In this document: piece by piece, positions 7,330-14,846 of the stretch
How positions within the stretch are numbered: position 1 is the stretch's first letter
Layout: every line of letters starts with the position of its first letter
NCBI GenBank assembly: GCA_003142355.1
Contig: PLMF01000088.1
Coordinates: forward strand, 22,833-45,871
Direction of reading: 5' to 3'
Origin: Bryobacterales bacterium
GTDB taxonomy: Bacteria; Acidobacteriota; Terriglobia; Bryobacterales; Bryobacteraceae
DNA length: 23,039 bases
Notes under the pieces: model-generated
The model's input: the letters and a program-made list of their open reading frames with translations, nothing else
Database searches by the model: none
What the model was told of the DNA's origin: nothing
Translations under genes and position numbers: made by a program

Positions 7330-7719
7330 ATGAGGTCCCGGATTCTATTCATCTCCGGGCGTCATGAGGATGCCCGCCGCCTGTCGCAAATGCTGCTCAC
7401 GGTTCCGTTGTTTTTGGACCACGTGGAGACGTTGCTGCAAGCGCGCGCCAAGCTTCAGCAGGAAGACTACGAAGTCGTTCTGACGGAAGCCGCTCTACCC
7501 GACGGAAACTGGCTGGATGCGCTGAATCTGGCCCGCGAATCCCCGCACGAACCGGAAGTTGTCGTAACCGACCCGCTGGCGGATGCCCACTTCTGGGCCG
7601 AAGCACTCAACCTGGGCGCATACGATCTGCTGACTCAGCCTTTCTACGAGCCGGAGGTGCGCCGCATCTTGAATAACGCCTGTTCGGGACCGTCGTTCCA
7701 GACGGCGGCCGCGGTATAG
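7330..7719 (+). CDS. Stand-alone pseudo-receiver (response-regulator-like) domain
   Basis: The 129-residue single-domain protein has the alternating alpha/beta pattern of a CheY-like receiver: strand RILFIS (4-9), VVLTEAALPDG (49-59), PEVVVTDP (75-82) and AYDLLTQPF (97-105). The positions that make a receiver phosphorylatable are missing. The N-terminal acidic pair is replaced by S-G-R, the phospho-acceptor Asp is Glu53, and the conserved Lys before the cis-Pro is Gln103. Thr80 remains. It therefore probably works without phosphorylation, either as a permanently signalling mimic (Glu in place of phospho-Asp) or as a binding module. AAGGAG at 7316-7321, with 8 nt spacing, supports ATG 7330. 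Its stop overlaps the next gene's GTG by 1 nt (TAGTG). Confidence 0.8.
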   Translation: MRSRILFISGRHEDARRLSQMLLTVPLFLDHVETLLQARAKLQQEDYEVVLTEAALPDGNWLDALNLARESPHEPEVVVTDPLADAHFWAEALNLGAYDLLTQPFYEPEVRRILNNACSGPSFQTAAAV

Positions 7720-9038
7720 TGCTGGTAGACTCAAAAACAGGTGTGCCTTCGGGTTCCATAATCAAGGTTGCGGTGGCGGCCGCGCTGGCTCTGTGCCTGG
7801 CCGGTTGCGGCAGCGGTCCTCCGCGCGCGCCGGCCATTGGCGAGGCCTATGTCGGGCCCGCGGTTCTCAAAATCCGCAGCGATATCCCGTTGCAGTCCTC
7901 GACCGTTGCCAGCGTCAAGCACGGCGACCGCCTGGAAATTCTCGGGACCAGGCGCCGCTTTTTGCGCGTACGCACGCCCGCCGGCGCCGAGGGCTGGACG
8001 GACGAGCGGCACCTGCTCTCGGGCGCGGATATGGCCGCGCTGAGGGAGCTTTCCGAGCGGGCCGCCGCCATGCCGGTGCAGGGGCAGGCCACCACCTACA
8101 GCGAACTCAACGTGCATACCGAAGCCGCGCGCCAATCGCCCAGCTTCGTGCAAGTCAAGGAAAAGGAAAAGATGGACGTGCTGACGCACGTGGCGACGCC
8201 ACGCGCGGATGCGCCGCGCAAACCGCTCATCGCCCCCGCGCCGAAGAAGGCCAAGGCCACCGCCAGGAAACCGGCCAAAAAGGAGGCTAAGTATCCCCCG
8301 CCACCCATGCCTAAGCCGCCAGCGCCTCCGGCGGATTGGCTCGATCTTTCGAAAACCGATCAGCCTGACGAAGCGGCGCCGGCGGAGGAAGAAGTCGACG
8401 ACCAGACACCGGCTCCAGTGGACGAGTGGAGCCTGATCCGGACCGCCAGCGGGCAATCCGGCTGGGTGCTGACGCGCCGCCTGGTTATGGCCATCCCCGA
8501 CGAGGTGGCGCAGTACGCCGAAGGGCACCGCATCGTTTCCTATTTCTCGCTGGGCGAGGTGCGCGATGGCGACGAGAAGAAGCCCACCTGGCTCTGGACC
8601 ACGATTGGGGCAGGCACCGAGCCCTACGACTTCGACAGCTTCCGCGTCTTCGTCTGGAGCCAGCGCCGCCACCACTACGAAACCGCGTACATCGAGCGCA
8701 ACCTGAAGGGTTACGCCCCGGTGCTGCTCCGGGAAGTGAAGTTCTCCGCGCGCGGCAAGGTGAAGGGCGAGGCCGTCAAGTACCCCGGCTTTTCGATTTG
8801 TAGCGAGAAGAAGGATGGGCAGCGGACCCGCCGCGAATATGCGCTGCCGACCGCCGAGCAGGTGCGGTTTGCCGGAGAACAGCCCTGCCCAGCGCCCGGC
8901 GCCCCGGTGGTGACGGTCCAAGCGCCGGCTTCGCCCCCATCGGCCACTGCACCCGCGCCTCCGGCGGAGACCTTCATCCAGCGCGCGAAGAAGCGCCTGC
9001 GCGCCATTACGGGGCGCTGGTTCGGGAGGTCTCAGTGA
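7719..9038 (+). CDS. SH3-domain lipoprotein with Pro/Ala/Lys-rich insert
   Basis: The 439-residue protein has an N-terminal hydrophobic stretch ending in a lipobox, LAGC (27-30), so it should be lipidated at Cys30. A bacterial SH3 domain follows (about 44-100: VLKIRSDIPLQSSTVASV to GWTDERHLL). A second SH3-like unit seems split: strands at 126-160 (YSELNVHTEAARQSPSFVQV), then a low-complexity Lys/Ala/Pro linker with an acidic stretch (about 161-236), then SGQSGWVLTRRL (244-255). Residues 260-390 form a folded domain I cannot name (W-L-W-T-T, a YDFDSFRVFVWS segment, KYPGFSICSEKK). The C terminus is Pro/Ala-rich with a basic tail. The start is GTG 7719, overlapping the receiver stop by 1 nt; GTG 7743 is an alternative. 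It overlaps the next gene by 4 nt. Likely envelope-anchored; binding partner unknown. Confidence 0.78.
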   Translation: MLVDSKTGVPSGSIIKVAVAAALALCLAGCGSGPPRAPAIGEAYVGPAVLKIRSDIPLQSSTVASVKHGDRLEILGTRRRFLRVRTPAGAEGWTDERHLLSGADMAALRELSERAAAMPVQGQATTYSELNVHTEAARQSPSFVQVKEKEKMDVLTHVATPRADAPRKPLIAPAPKKAKATARKPAKKEAKYPPPPMPKPPAPPADWLDLSKTDQPDEAAPAEEEVDDQTPAPVDEWSLIRTASGQSGWVLTRRLVMAIPDEVAQYAEGHRIVSYFSLGEVRDGDEKKPTWLWTTIGAGTEPYDFDSFRVFVWSQRRHHYETAYIERNLKGYAPVLLREVKFSARGKVKGEAVKYPGFSICSEKKDGQRTRREYALPTAEQVRFAGEQPCPAPGAPVVTVQAPASPPSATAPAPPAETFIQRAKKRLRAITGRWFGRSQ

Positions 9039-10177
9039 CCCGTATCATCCGTCTGCTCTTCGCACTCCCGCTGGTGGCCGCGCCACCGGCCCGCTTTGCG
9101 GAGCACACCATCGCCACCGGTCTGACCGGTGGATACCAGGTGGTGGTGGCGGATCTCAACCACGACGGACGTCCCGACGTGATCGCCCTCGCCAGCGGCC
9201 TGCCGGAGCTGGTGTGGTACGAGAACCCCACTTGGGAACGCCACGTCATGGCCGGGAACCAGGCGCACATGATCAATTGCGCCGTCGCCGGCGCCGATTC
9301 CGAAGGCATACCCGAAATCGTGCTGGCTTCGGAGTTCTCGATGCAGCCGAAGAAAAGTGCGGGCGTCGTTTCCGTGTTGCGTCACAATGGCGACCCGCGG
9401 AATCTCTGGACTGTGACCGAGATCGACCGGATTCCCGCCTCGCACCGCCTGCGCACCGCCGATATCGATGGCAGCGGCCAACGCGTGATGATCGACGAGG
9501 CTCTGGCCGCGGCCGATGCCGAGCCTCCCGATTATCGCGGGAACGCGCCGCTGGTGTTTTACCGTCCGGGCGAGTGGAAGCGCCAGCCCATCGCCCCGCA
9601 GAATAGCGGGCTGGTCCACGGCATTTACATTATCGACTGGGACGGCGACGGGCGCGATGAGATCCTCACCGCCGGTTTCGAAGGCATTCATCTGTTCAAG
9701 CTGGGGAAGGACGGCAAGTGGACCCGCACCGAGATTGCCAAGGGCGACCCTGCGCCGTGGCCCAAGTCCGGCTCGAGCGACATTGCCGTCGGGAAGTTGG
9801 GCAGGGAGCGCTTTTTGGCGGCCATAGAGCCCTGGCACGGCAACCAGGTGGCGGTCTACCGCCGCGGTGGCAGTGCCTGGCAGCGGGTTGTGATCGACAG
9901 TTCGCTGGTGGACGGCCACACCATCCAGACCGCCGATCTGAATGCCGACGGCCGCGATGAAGTGATCGCCGGGTATCGCGGCCAGGGGCACAGCGTGTAC
10001 CTCTATTACGCCGATGATGCCGCCGGCACGCGCTGGTCGAAGCACGTCCTGGACGAGGGAGGGATGGGCGCCGCCGCCTGCGCCGTGGCCGACCTGAACG
10101 GCGACGGCCGCCCGGACATCGCGTGCATCGGCACCGCGGGGGCGAATCTGAAGTGGTACGAGAACCTGGGGCGATAG
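9035..10177 (+). CDS. Secreted FG-GAP/VCBS-repeat protein
   Basis: The 380-residue protein has a short signal peptide (RIIRLLFALPLVAAPPA) followed by repeated blade motifs with calcium-binding-type D-x-D-x-D-G loops: VADLNHDGRPDVIAL near residue 38, TADIDGSG near 146, IDWDGDGRDEILTAG near 202, TADLNADGRDEVIAGY near 301 and VADLNGDGRPDIACIG near 350. This is the FG-GAP/VCBS arrangement of a beta-propeller, often used for binding outside the cell. The start is GTG 9035, chosen because GGGAGG lies 5 nt upstream (9024-9029); it overlaps the previous stop by 4 nt (GTGA). No enzymatic residues are recognisable. It ends the three-gene unit. Confidence 0.87.
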   Translation: MTRIIRLLFALPLVAAPPARFAEHTIATGLTGGYQVVVADLNHDGRPDVIALASGLPELVWYENPTWERHVMAGNQAHMINCAVAGADSEGIPEIVLASEFSMQPKKSAGVVSVLRHNGDPRNLWTVTEIDRIPASHRLRTADIDGSGQRVMIDEALAAADAEPPDYRGNAPLVFYRPGEWKRQPIAPQNSGLVHGIYIIDWDGDGRDEILTAGFEGIHLFKLGKDGKWTRTEIAKGDPAPWPKSGSSDIAVGKLGRERFLAAIEPWHGNQVAVYRRGGSAWQRVVIDSSLVDGHTIQTADLNADGRDEVIAGYRGQGHSVYLYYADDAAGTRWSKHVLDEGGMGAAACAVADLNGDGRPDIACIGTAGANLKWYENLGR

Positions 10178-10212
10178 CGTGTCCTGGCCAGCGTAATAGC
10201 TGACAACTGCCA

Positions 10213-10354
10213 ATGGTGGCTCCCGTGGGGCGGGCGCCCTCGCCCGCAGCCCGAGCCCCTGCTCGGGCTCTTGTCAACCCCATCAGGATGCGTAGGCGCC
10301 AAGCAAGCCGGACGAGGCGTATGGCGCGGTCCGGGGGGACCGCCCCACGCCTAC
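10213..10354. repeat. Palindromic (REP-like) intergenic repeats
   Basis: This stretch has no gene except that its right end overlaps the 3' end of the minus-strand nucleotidyltransferase. It holds a perfect 9-bp hairpin (AGCCCGAGC 10248-10256 with GCTCGGGCT 10261-10269) and a 7-bp hairpin (GCGGTCC 10326-10332 with GGACCGC 10337-10343). An outer inverted repeat, GTAGGCG 10292-10298 with CGCCTAC 10348-10354, includes the stop codon of the minus-strand gene. No T-run follows any stem, so these look like dispersed repeats more than terminators. Confidence 0.55.
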
Positions 10355-10677
10355 TGTCGGGAGTTGTGCGGGACAGTGCAGTAGATCAACCGGGCCTCGG
10401 CCAGCACGCCGGGCCGGATGAGCGGCTTCAGTGCCGGCTTGACCGCGAGATCGACCCGGCGGCCGAGCAACGCCGTGAGTTCCCGCATCATCGCTGAAAC
10501 GCCCAGCAGTCCAGGGCGCGCGCCGGGCATGAAATCGACCAGGAAGTCGAGATCGCTGTCCGGCCGCATCTCGCCGCGCGAAGCCGAACCGAACAGGGAC
10601 AATTCCTTGACTTGGTGACGCCGGCAAATGTCGGCAATTGCGGCCTCGGGCAACTCGATTCCAGCGGCGATGGTCAT
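10351..10677 (-). CDS. Orphan MNT-type nucleotidyltransferase
   Basis: The 108-residue minimal nucleotidyltransferase has FGSASRGE (29-36) and PDSDLDFLVDF (39-49) forming the GS-x10-D-x-D motif, with a third Asp in GRRVDLAV (Asp76). This size class normally pairs with a HEPN protein, but none is recognisable in the 173 bp downstream or the 85 bp upstream. The last residues (about VPHNSRQ) are encoded inside the repeat at 10292-10354, so the original C terminus may have been replaced. ATG 10677 has only a weak GAGAG about 10-15 nt upstream. It is a different subtype from the MNT protein at 6419 (short VDFMPG loop, no W-P-Q-G segment). Confidence 0.82.
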   Translation of the reverse strand: MTIAAGIELPEAAIADICRRHQVKELSLFGSASRGEMRPDSDLDFLVDFMPGARPGLLGVSAMMRELTALLGRRVDLAVKPALKPLIRPGVLAEARLIYCTVPHNSRQ

Positions 10678-10762
10678 CGAGTCAGTTCTCTCTACCCATT
10701 ATCCGCCAGTCCGCAAGAGCCGGTCCGCCACGGGGCACCATTTGCAGATGGGCTCGCGCTGG

Positions 10763-12415
10763 CTACGCCGTAGCCTGCCGCGCCACGTCTTCCAGGCCCC
10801 GCTCCTTGATTTCCTGCTCGCGCATCAGGAACTTCTGTACCTTCTTGCTCACCGTCATGGGGAACGAATCCACGAAACGGACGTACTGCGGTACTTTGAA
10901 GTACGCAATCTTGCCGCGGCAGAAATCGCGGATCTCCTCGACGGTGGCCTGCTCGCCCTTCTTGAGCTTGATCCACGCCAGCACGGTCTCGCCCAGCTTG
11001 GCGTCGGGCAATCCCACCACGTACACGTCGGCGATCTTGGGATGCGTGTGCAGGAAGTTTTCCACCTCGCGCGGATAAATGTTCTCACCGCCGCGAAAGA
11101 TGGTCTCCTTGGCGCGTCCCCTGAAGCCGAAGTAGCCGTCGGGGCGCATCACCGCCAGGTCGCCGGTGTACAGCCAGCCCTCGCTGTCGATGACCTCGGC
11201 CGTGGCCTTGGCGTCGGCGTCGTAGCCCTTCATCACCAGGTAACCGCGCGTCGCCAGCTCGCCCTGTTGTCCGATGGGCAGCCGGCGGTGCGTCTTGGGG
11301 TCGACGATCTGGATTTCCGTATTGGGCAGCGCCGTCCCCACGGTGGTCACACGCAACTCCAGGGGATCGTCCGCCCGCGACATGGTGATTCCAGGAGACG
11401 ATTCCGTCTGTCCGTACACAATCGTGATTTCGGGCATGTGCATGCGCTCCACCACGCGCCTCATCAATTCGATGGGACACGCCGACCCCGCCATCACGCC
11501 GGTGCGTAGCGAGGTCAGATCGAAGCGGCTGAATTCGGGATGCTCCATTTCGGCGATAAACATGGTGGGGACGCCGTAGAGCGCGGTGGCCCGCTCGCGG
11601 TGAACGGCCTCCAGCGTGGCCAGCGCGTCGAACTGCGGCGAGGGCAGAATCAGCGCCGCCCCCGAAACCACCGAGACCATGGACCCGATCACCGAGCCGA
11701 AGCAGTGGTACAGCGGCACCGGCGCGCAAATGCGGTCCTTTTCCGTGGCCTTCAGCCCCATTCCCATGGCCATGCCGTTATTCAGCAGGTTGCGGTGGGT
11801 GAGCATAGCGCCCTTGGGAAGGCCGGTGGTGCCGGAGGTGTACTGGATGTTCACCACGTCGGTCGGCTGCGCGGCGTCTTTCGGGAAATCGGTTCCGCCC
11901 GCGATCATGGCACCCCAGGATTCGTCGCCCAGCCAGACGACGTGCTCGAGGGGCAGCGTGTCGCCATCGCGGGACTCCGCCAGAATTTCGCGGTAGTTGG
12001 CCCGCGAATCCTTCTCGTGCAGGAACAACGCGCGAATGTGCGACTTGGCCAGCACATACCGCAGCTCGTGCGAGCGGGAGGCAGGATTGACATTGACCAG
12101 GATGACTCCCGCGCGCGGCGCGGCATATTGCAGAAGCACCCACTCCAGGCAGTTGCTGGCCCAGATGCCGGCGCGGTGGCCGGGCCGCAGCCCCAGCCCG
12201 GCAAGCCCGCGCGCGGCGCGAGTCACCTCGCGGTCCAGCTCGCTCCAGCTCAGGCGTACCCCCTCATGGCACACTACCAGCGCTTCACAGTCGGGAAACT
12301 TCCTGGCGGTTTCGGCGAGAGCCTGCGAGAGGGTCAGGTTGAGAAGGGGCACGGCTGCCCCACGCAGATAACTGAGCCCTGCGGCTTCAGATTCCAGCTC
12401 AGTGGTTTTGGTCAC
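10763..12415 (-). CDS. AMP-dependent acyl-CoA synthetase (fatty-acyl-CoA ligase type)
   Basis: This ANL-superfamily enzyme activates a carboxylic acid with ATP to an acyl-adenylate and passes it to CoA in the cytoplasm. Motifs in order, numbered from the GTG: YTSGTTGLPKG (192-202), YGQTESSPG (about 332-340), GWLYTGDLAVM, GRAKETIFRGGENIYPREVE (hinge), and MTVSKKVQKF near the C terminus with the catalytic Lys, although the usual Gly before it is Lys. The length of 550 residues is normal. GTG 12415 is preferred because GGGAG lies just upstream and the residues before it do not look conserved; ATG 12457, without a clear ribosome-binding site, would add 14. It is divergent from the GHL15-like gene. 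Substrate chain length cannot be read; medium/long-chain fatty acid is likely. Confidence 0.9.
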   Translation of the reverse strand: MTKTTELESEAAGLSYLRGAAVPLLNLTLSQALAETARKFPDCEALVVCHEGVRLSWSELDREVTRAARGLAGLGLRPGHRAGIWASNCLEWVLLQYAAPRAGVILVNVNPASRSHELRYVLAKSHIRALFLHEKDSRANYREILAESRDGDTLPLEHVVWLGDESWGAMIAGGTDFPKDAAQPTDVVNIQYTSGTTGLPKGAMLTHRNLLNNGMAMGMGLKATEKDRICAPVPLYHCFGSVIGSMVSVVSGAALILPSPQFDALATLEAVHRERATALYGVPTMFIAEMEHPEFSRFDLTSLRTGVMAGSACPIELMRRVVERMHMPEITIVYGQTESSPGITMSRADDPLELRVTTVGTALPNTEIQIVDPKTHRRLPIGQQGELATRGYLVMKGYDADAKATAEVIDSEGWLYTGDLAVMRPDGYFGFRGRAKETIFRGGENIYPREVENFLHTHPKIADVYVVGLPDAKLGETVLAWIKLKKGEQATVEEIRDFCRGKIAYFKVPQYVRFVDSFPMTVSKKVQKFLMREQEIKERGLEDVARQATA

Positions 12416-12481
12416 GAACTCCCAGTGTACCCGATGGTCGATTTCGGCCGCCAACATAGAACCAGGCCAGTACTATATCGT

Positions 12482-12494
12482 CGTTCATCGAACG
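12482..12494. promoter_or_regulatory. Short palindrome in divergent promoter region
   Basis: CGTTC-ATC-GAACG forms a perfect 5-3-5 inverted repeat midway between the acyl-CoA synthetase and the GHL15-like gene, which point away from each other. The position suits an operator, but no regulator is nearby and the repeat is short. Confidence 0.25.
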
Positions 12495-12516
12495 TGAGAT
12501 CCTCTATCCTAGGTGT

Positions 12517-13770
12517 GTGGTTCGGACGATATGCGGGGCAACGCTGGTGTGCGCGTTGCTGAGCGGTGAAGTTTGCGCGCTGGGAGCAGGCGACGAGGGA
12601 ACCGTACAGTTGCTCAAGCGGACGACGCCGGCATCCGACAGTTTCACGGCAGCCCCATCCGCCAGTTTGCAGCAGTGGATGTCCGATCACTTCTGGCGGA
12701 TGGTGGTTTTTTCACCGTATTTCGATAGCCGAACCGCCTGGTTCCCAAATGGCTGGATCTATATCGACAGCTATGCGATCTACCGGCACCCATCCTCGTG
12801 GACTGCGGACGTAGCCAAGGCGCACCCCGATTGGATCTTCCGCGACGCCGCCGGAAACCCGCTGTTCATCCCCTGGGGGTGCGACGCTTCGGACGGCTGT
12901 CCCCAGTTTGCGGCTGATTTTTCGAACCCCGAGTTCCGGCGGTGGTGGATCGACAACGCCCGGGCGGAATTGGCTCGCGGCCAATATCGCGGCGTCTGGA
13001 TCGACGACGTGAACATGGACTTCCGCGTGGGGGACTGGCAGGGGAATTCCGCCACCCCGATCAATCGGCAAACGGGCGCGGCCATGGATGAGACCGCCTG
13101 GCGCGAGGCCTTCGCCGGCTTCATGGAGCAGGTGCGGACCGAATTGCCCTCGATCGAAATCGCGCACAACGCCATCTGGTACGCCGGCGGCGCCGCACGG
13201 CAGTCGGATCCGAACGTGCAGCGCGAGATTGCGGCCTCCGATTTTGTCAACATCGAGCATGGCGTGAATGACAGCGGCCTGACCAACGGCACGGGGCAAT
13301 GGTCCCTGCGGGCGCTGCTGGGCTATGTCGATGCCGTGCACGGGACCGGCCGCTCCGCGATTATGGGGGATGCGGGCGGCGACGCCCCCTCCGCAACATC
13401 GCTCGAGTACGCGCTGGCATGCTACTTCCTGATCTCGACCGGCCGCGACGCCATCGGCGATGGCGGCTTTGCCGGCCCCGACAACTGGTGGTCCGGATTC
13501 GACGCGCGGCTGGGCGCGGCCGCGGGCCCGCGTTACGAGTGGCAGGGCCTGCTGCGCAGGGATTTCGACGACGGGATGGTGCTGGTGCGGGAACCACGCG
13601 TGAAGCGCGTCACGGTGCAGCTTCCCGACACCTATACGCGTCTCGATGGCTCCACGGTGTCCAGTATCACGCTGGGGGCAAGCGAGGGAGCCGTGTTGCG
13701 CCGGCCGCACCCGGGAATCGCGAAAAGGCCCCGGCGCCGGGCAGCCGCATCTTCGATTGCTTCCCGATAA
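12517..13770 (+). CDS. Secreted GHL15-like putative glycoside hydrolase
   Basis: The 417-residue protein has an N-terminal hydrophobic segment (TICGATLVCALLSGEVCA), probably a signal peptide. Its body matches, from memory, the hypothetical glycosyl hydrolase family 15 (GHL15, PF14885-type) TIM-barrel pattern: FSPYFDSRTAW, GWIYIDSYAIY, HPDWIFRDAAGN, IPWGCD with CPQFAADFSNPEFRRWW, GVWIDDVNMDF (about 162-172; its Asp residues are candidate catalytic or substrate residues), AHNAIWYAGG, NIEHGVND and a C-terminal beta region ending near SEGAVLRR (about 393). The remaining 24 residues are basic and lie over the opposite-strand glycosyltransferase gene (139 bp overlap). Family enzymes are poorly characterised and the glycan is unknown; proximity to the exopolysaccharide operon suggests a polysaccharide. 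GTG 12517 is a weak start with AGG close upstream. Confidence 0.78.
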   Translation: MVRTICGATLVCALLSGEVCALGAGDEGTVQLLKRTTPASDSFTAAPSASLQQWMSDHFWRMVVFSPYFDSRTAWFPNGWIYIDSYAIYRHPSSWTADVAKAHPDWIFRDAAGNPLFIPWGCDASDGCPQFAADFSNPEFRRWWIDNARAELARGQYRGVWIDDVNMDFRVGDWQGNSATPINRQTGAAMDETAWREAFAGFMEQVRTELPSIEIAHNAIWYAGGAARQSDPNVQREIAASDFVNIEHGVNDSGLTNGTGQWSLRALLGYVDAVHGTGRSAIMGDAGGDAPSATSLEYALACYFLISTGRDAIGDGGFAGPDNWWSGFDARLGAAAGPRYEWQGLLRRDFDDGMVLVREPRVKRVTVQLPDTYTRLDGSTVSSITLGASEGAVLRRPHPGIAKRPRRRAAASSIASR

Positions 13771-14846
13771 ACGCGCACGGTATCGCCAATCATGCGGTCG
13801 AGCGTGAACCGGGCGAGGAACCGCTCGCGGCCGGCGGCACCGTATTGGGCGCGCCGCGCCGGGTCGGCGATCAGGCGCGCCAGGCAATGGCGCAGGGCTT
13901 GCGGATTTTCCGCGGGCGCCAGGAGACCCGTGACGCCATCCTGGACGGCTTCCGGAATGCCCCCCACACAAGACGCCACCACCGGGAGGCCCGCGCGCAT
14001 GGCTTCGAGAATGGCGTAGGGGAAGGCTTCGAAGCGGGAGCAAAGTACCAGCGCCTGGGCGGCCGCCAGGTGGGCGGCGATTTCGGACTGGAACCCGTGG
14101 AAGCGCACGCGCGCCGCGAGCCCCAGCGCGCCTGCCGTGGCGCGGATGGCGGGCGCCAGGGGGCCATCGCCGATCAGGTCCAGCGTCCAGTTCATTTGAG
14201 ACAGGCCCGCCAGCGCCCGCAAGAGCGTGCTGTGATCCTTGGGCGGGGCCATGCGGGCCACCATGACCAGGCGCGCGGGCTGCTCCGCCGGACGCGCCAG
14301 CAGATGTGCCGGGATATCGGGGAGCCCGTTGTAAACCACCGCCATCTTTTCGCGCGGTGCGATGCCATGTTCCAGAGCCAGCCGCCTCTCGAATTCACAG
14401 ACGTTGACGATTCGCGCGGTGGCCAGCGCGGCGGTCTTTTCGAGCACCGTAAAGATCCGGCCCTGACGCCGTGAAACTCGATCCGAGATGGCCCAACCGT
14501 GCGGTGTGAAAACCGCGGGAATGCCTAGCACAGCGGCCGCCGCGCGGCCCAGTATCCCGGCTTTGGCAGTGTGGGCGAGCACCAAGTCCGGCCCCAATTC
14601 GCGGAGCGCTCCCACCAGGCCGCAGAATGCAGCCGCATCCCGGACCGGGTGAATGGGAGCCGCCAGGCGGGCCACGGACCGGAAATCCACGCCGGCGAGG
14701 CGCAGTTGTTCCGAGAATACGCCCCGACCGCCGGCCAGCACGGTCACCTTGTGGCCTCGTGCCGCGAGACCCGTCGTCAGGTCTCGTACCTGCACCTGGG
14801 CGCCGCCCAGGTCATCCGCGCGCGTAATGATAAACGCCAGGTGCAT
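13632..14846 (-). CDS. GT4-family (GT-B) glycosyltransferase
   Basis: The 404-residue protein opens with the GT-B N-terminal strand and Gly-rich acceptor loop (IITRADDLGGAQVQVRDLT) and has HTAKAGILGR (about 94-103), then the donor domain. VMVARMAPPKDH marks the linker and FEAFPYAILEAM the GT4 E-x7-E nucleotide-sugar motif (about 279-290), followed by GLPVVAS and GGIPEAVQDG. It should add a sugar to a lipid-linked intermediate at the inner face of the membrane. It is the last gene of the operon; ATG 14846 lies 35 bp inside the end of the ligase gene. The final 30 or so residues run antisense through the end of the GHL15-like gene and do not look like conserved GT sequence. Confidence 0.9.
   Translation of the reverse strand: MHLAFIITRADDLGGAQVQVRDLTTGLAARGHKVTVLAGGRGVFSEQLRLAGVDFRSVARLAAPIHPVRDAAAFCGLVGALRELGPDLVLAHTAKAGILGRAAAAVLGIPAVFTPHGWAISDRVSRRQGRIFTVLEKTAALATARIVNVCEFERRLALEHGIAPREKMAVVYNGLPDIPAHLLARPAEQPARLVMVARMAPPKDHSTLLRALAGLSQMNWTLDLIGDGPLAPAIRATAGALGLAARVRFHGFQSEIAAHLAAAQALVLCSRFEAFPYAILEAMRAGLPVVASCVGGIPEAVQDGVTGLLAPAENPQALRHCLARLIADPARRAQYGAAGRERFLARFTLDRMIGDTVRVYREAIEDAAARRRGLFAIPGCGRRNTAPSLAPSVILDTVEPSRRV

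Noticed and set aside
10761..10775. Hairpin GGCTAC/GTAGCC over the stop of the acyl-CoA synthetase
   Set aside because: Short 6-bp stem without a T-run on either strand; may be chance.
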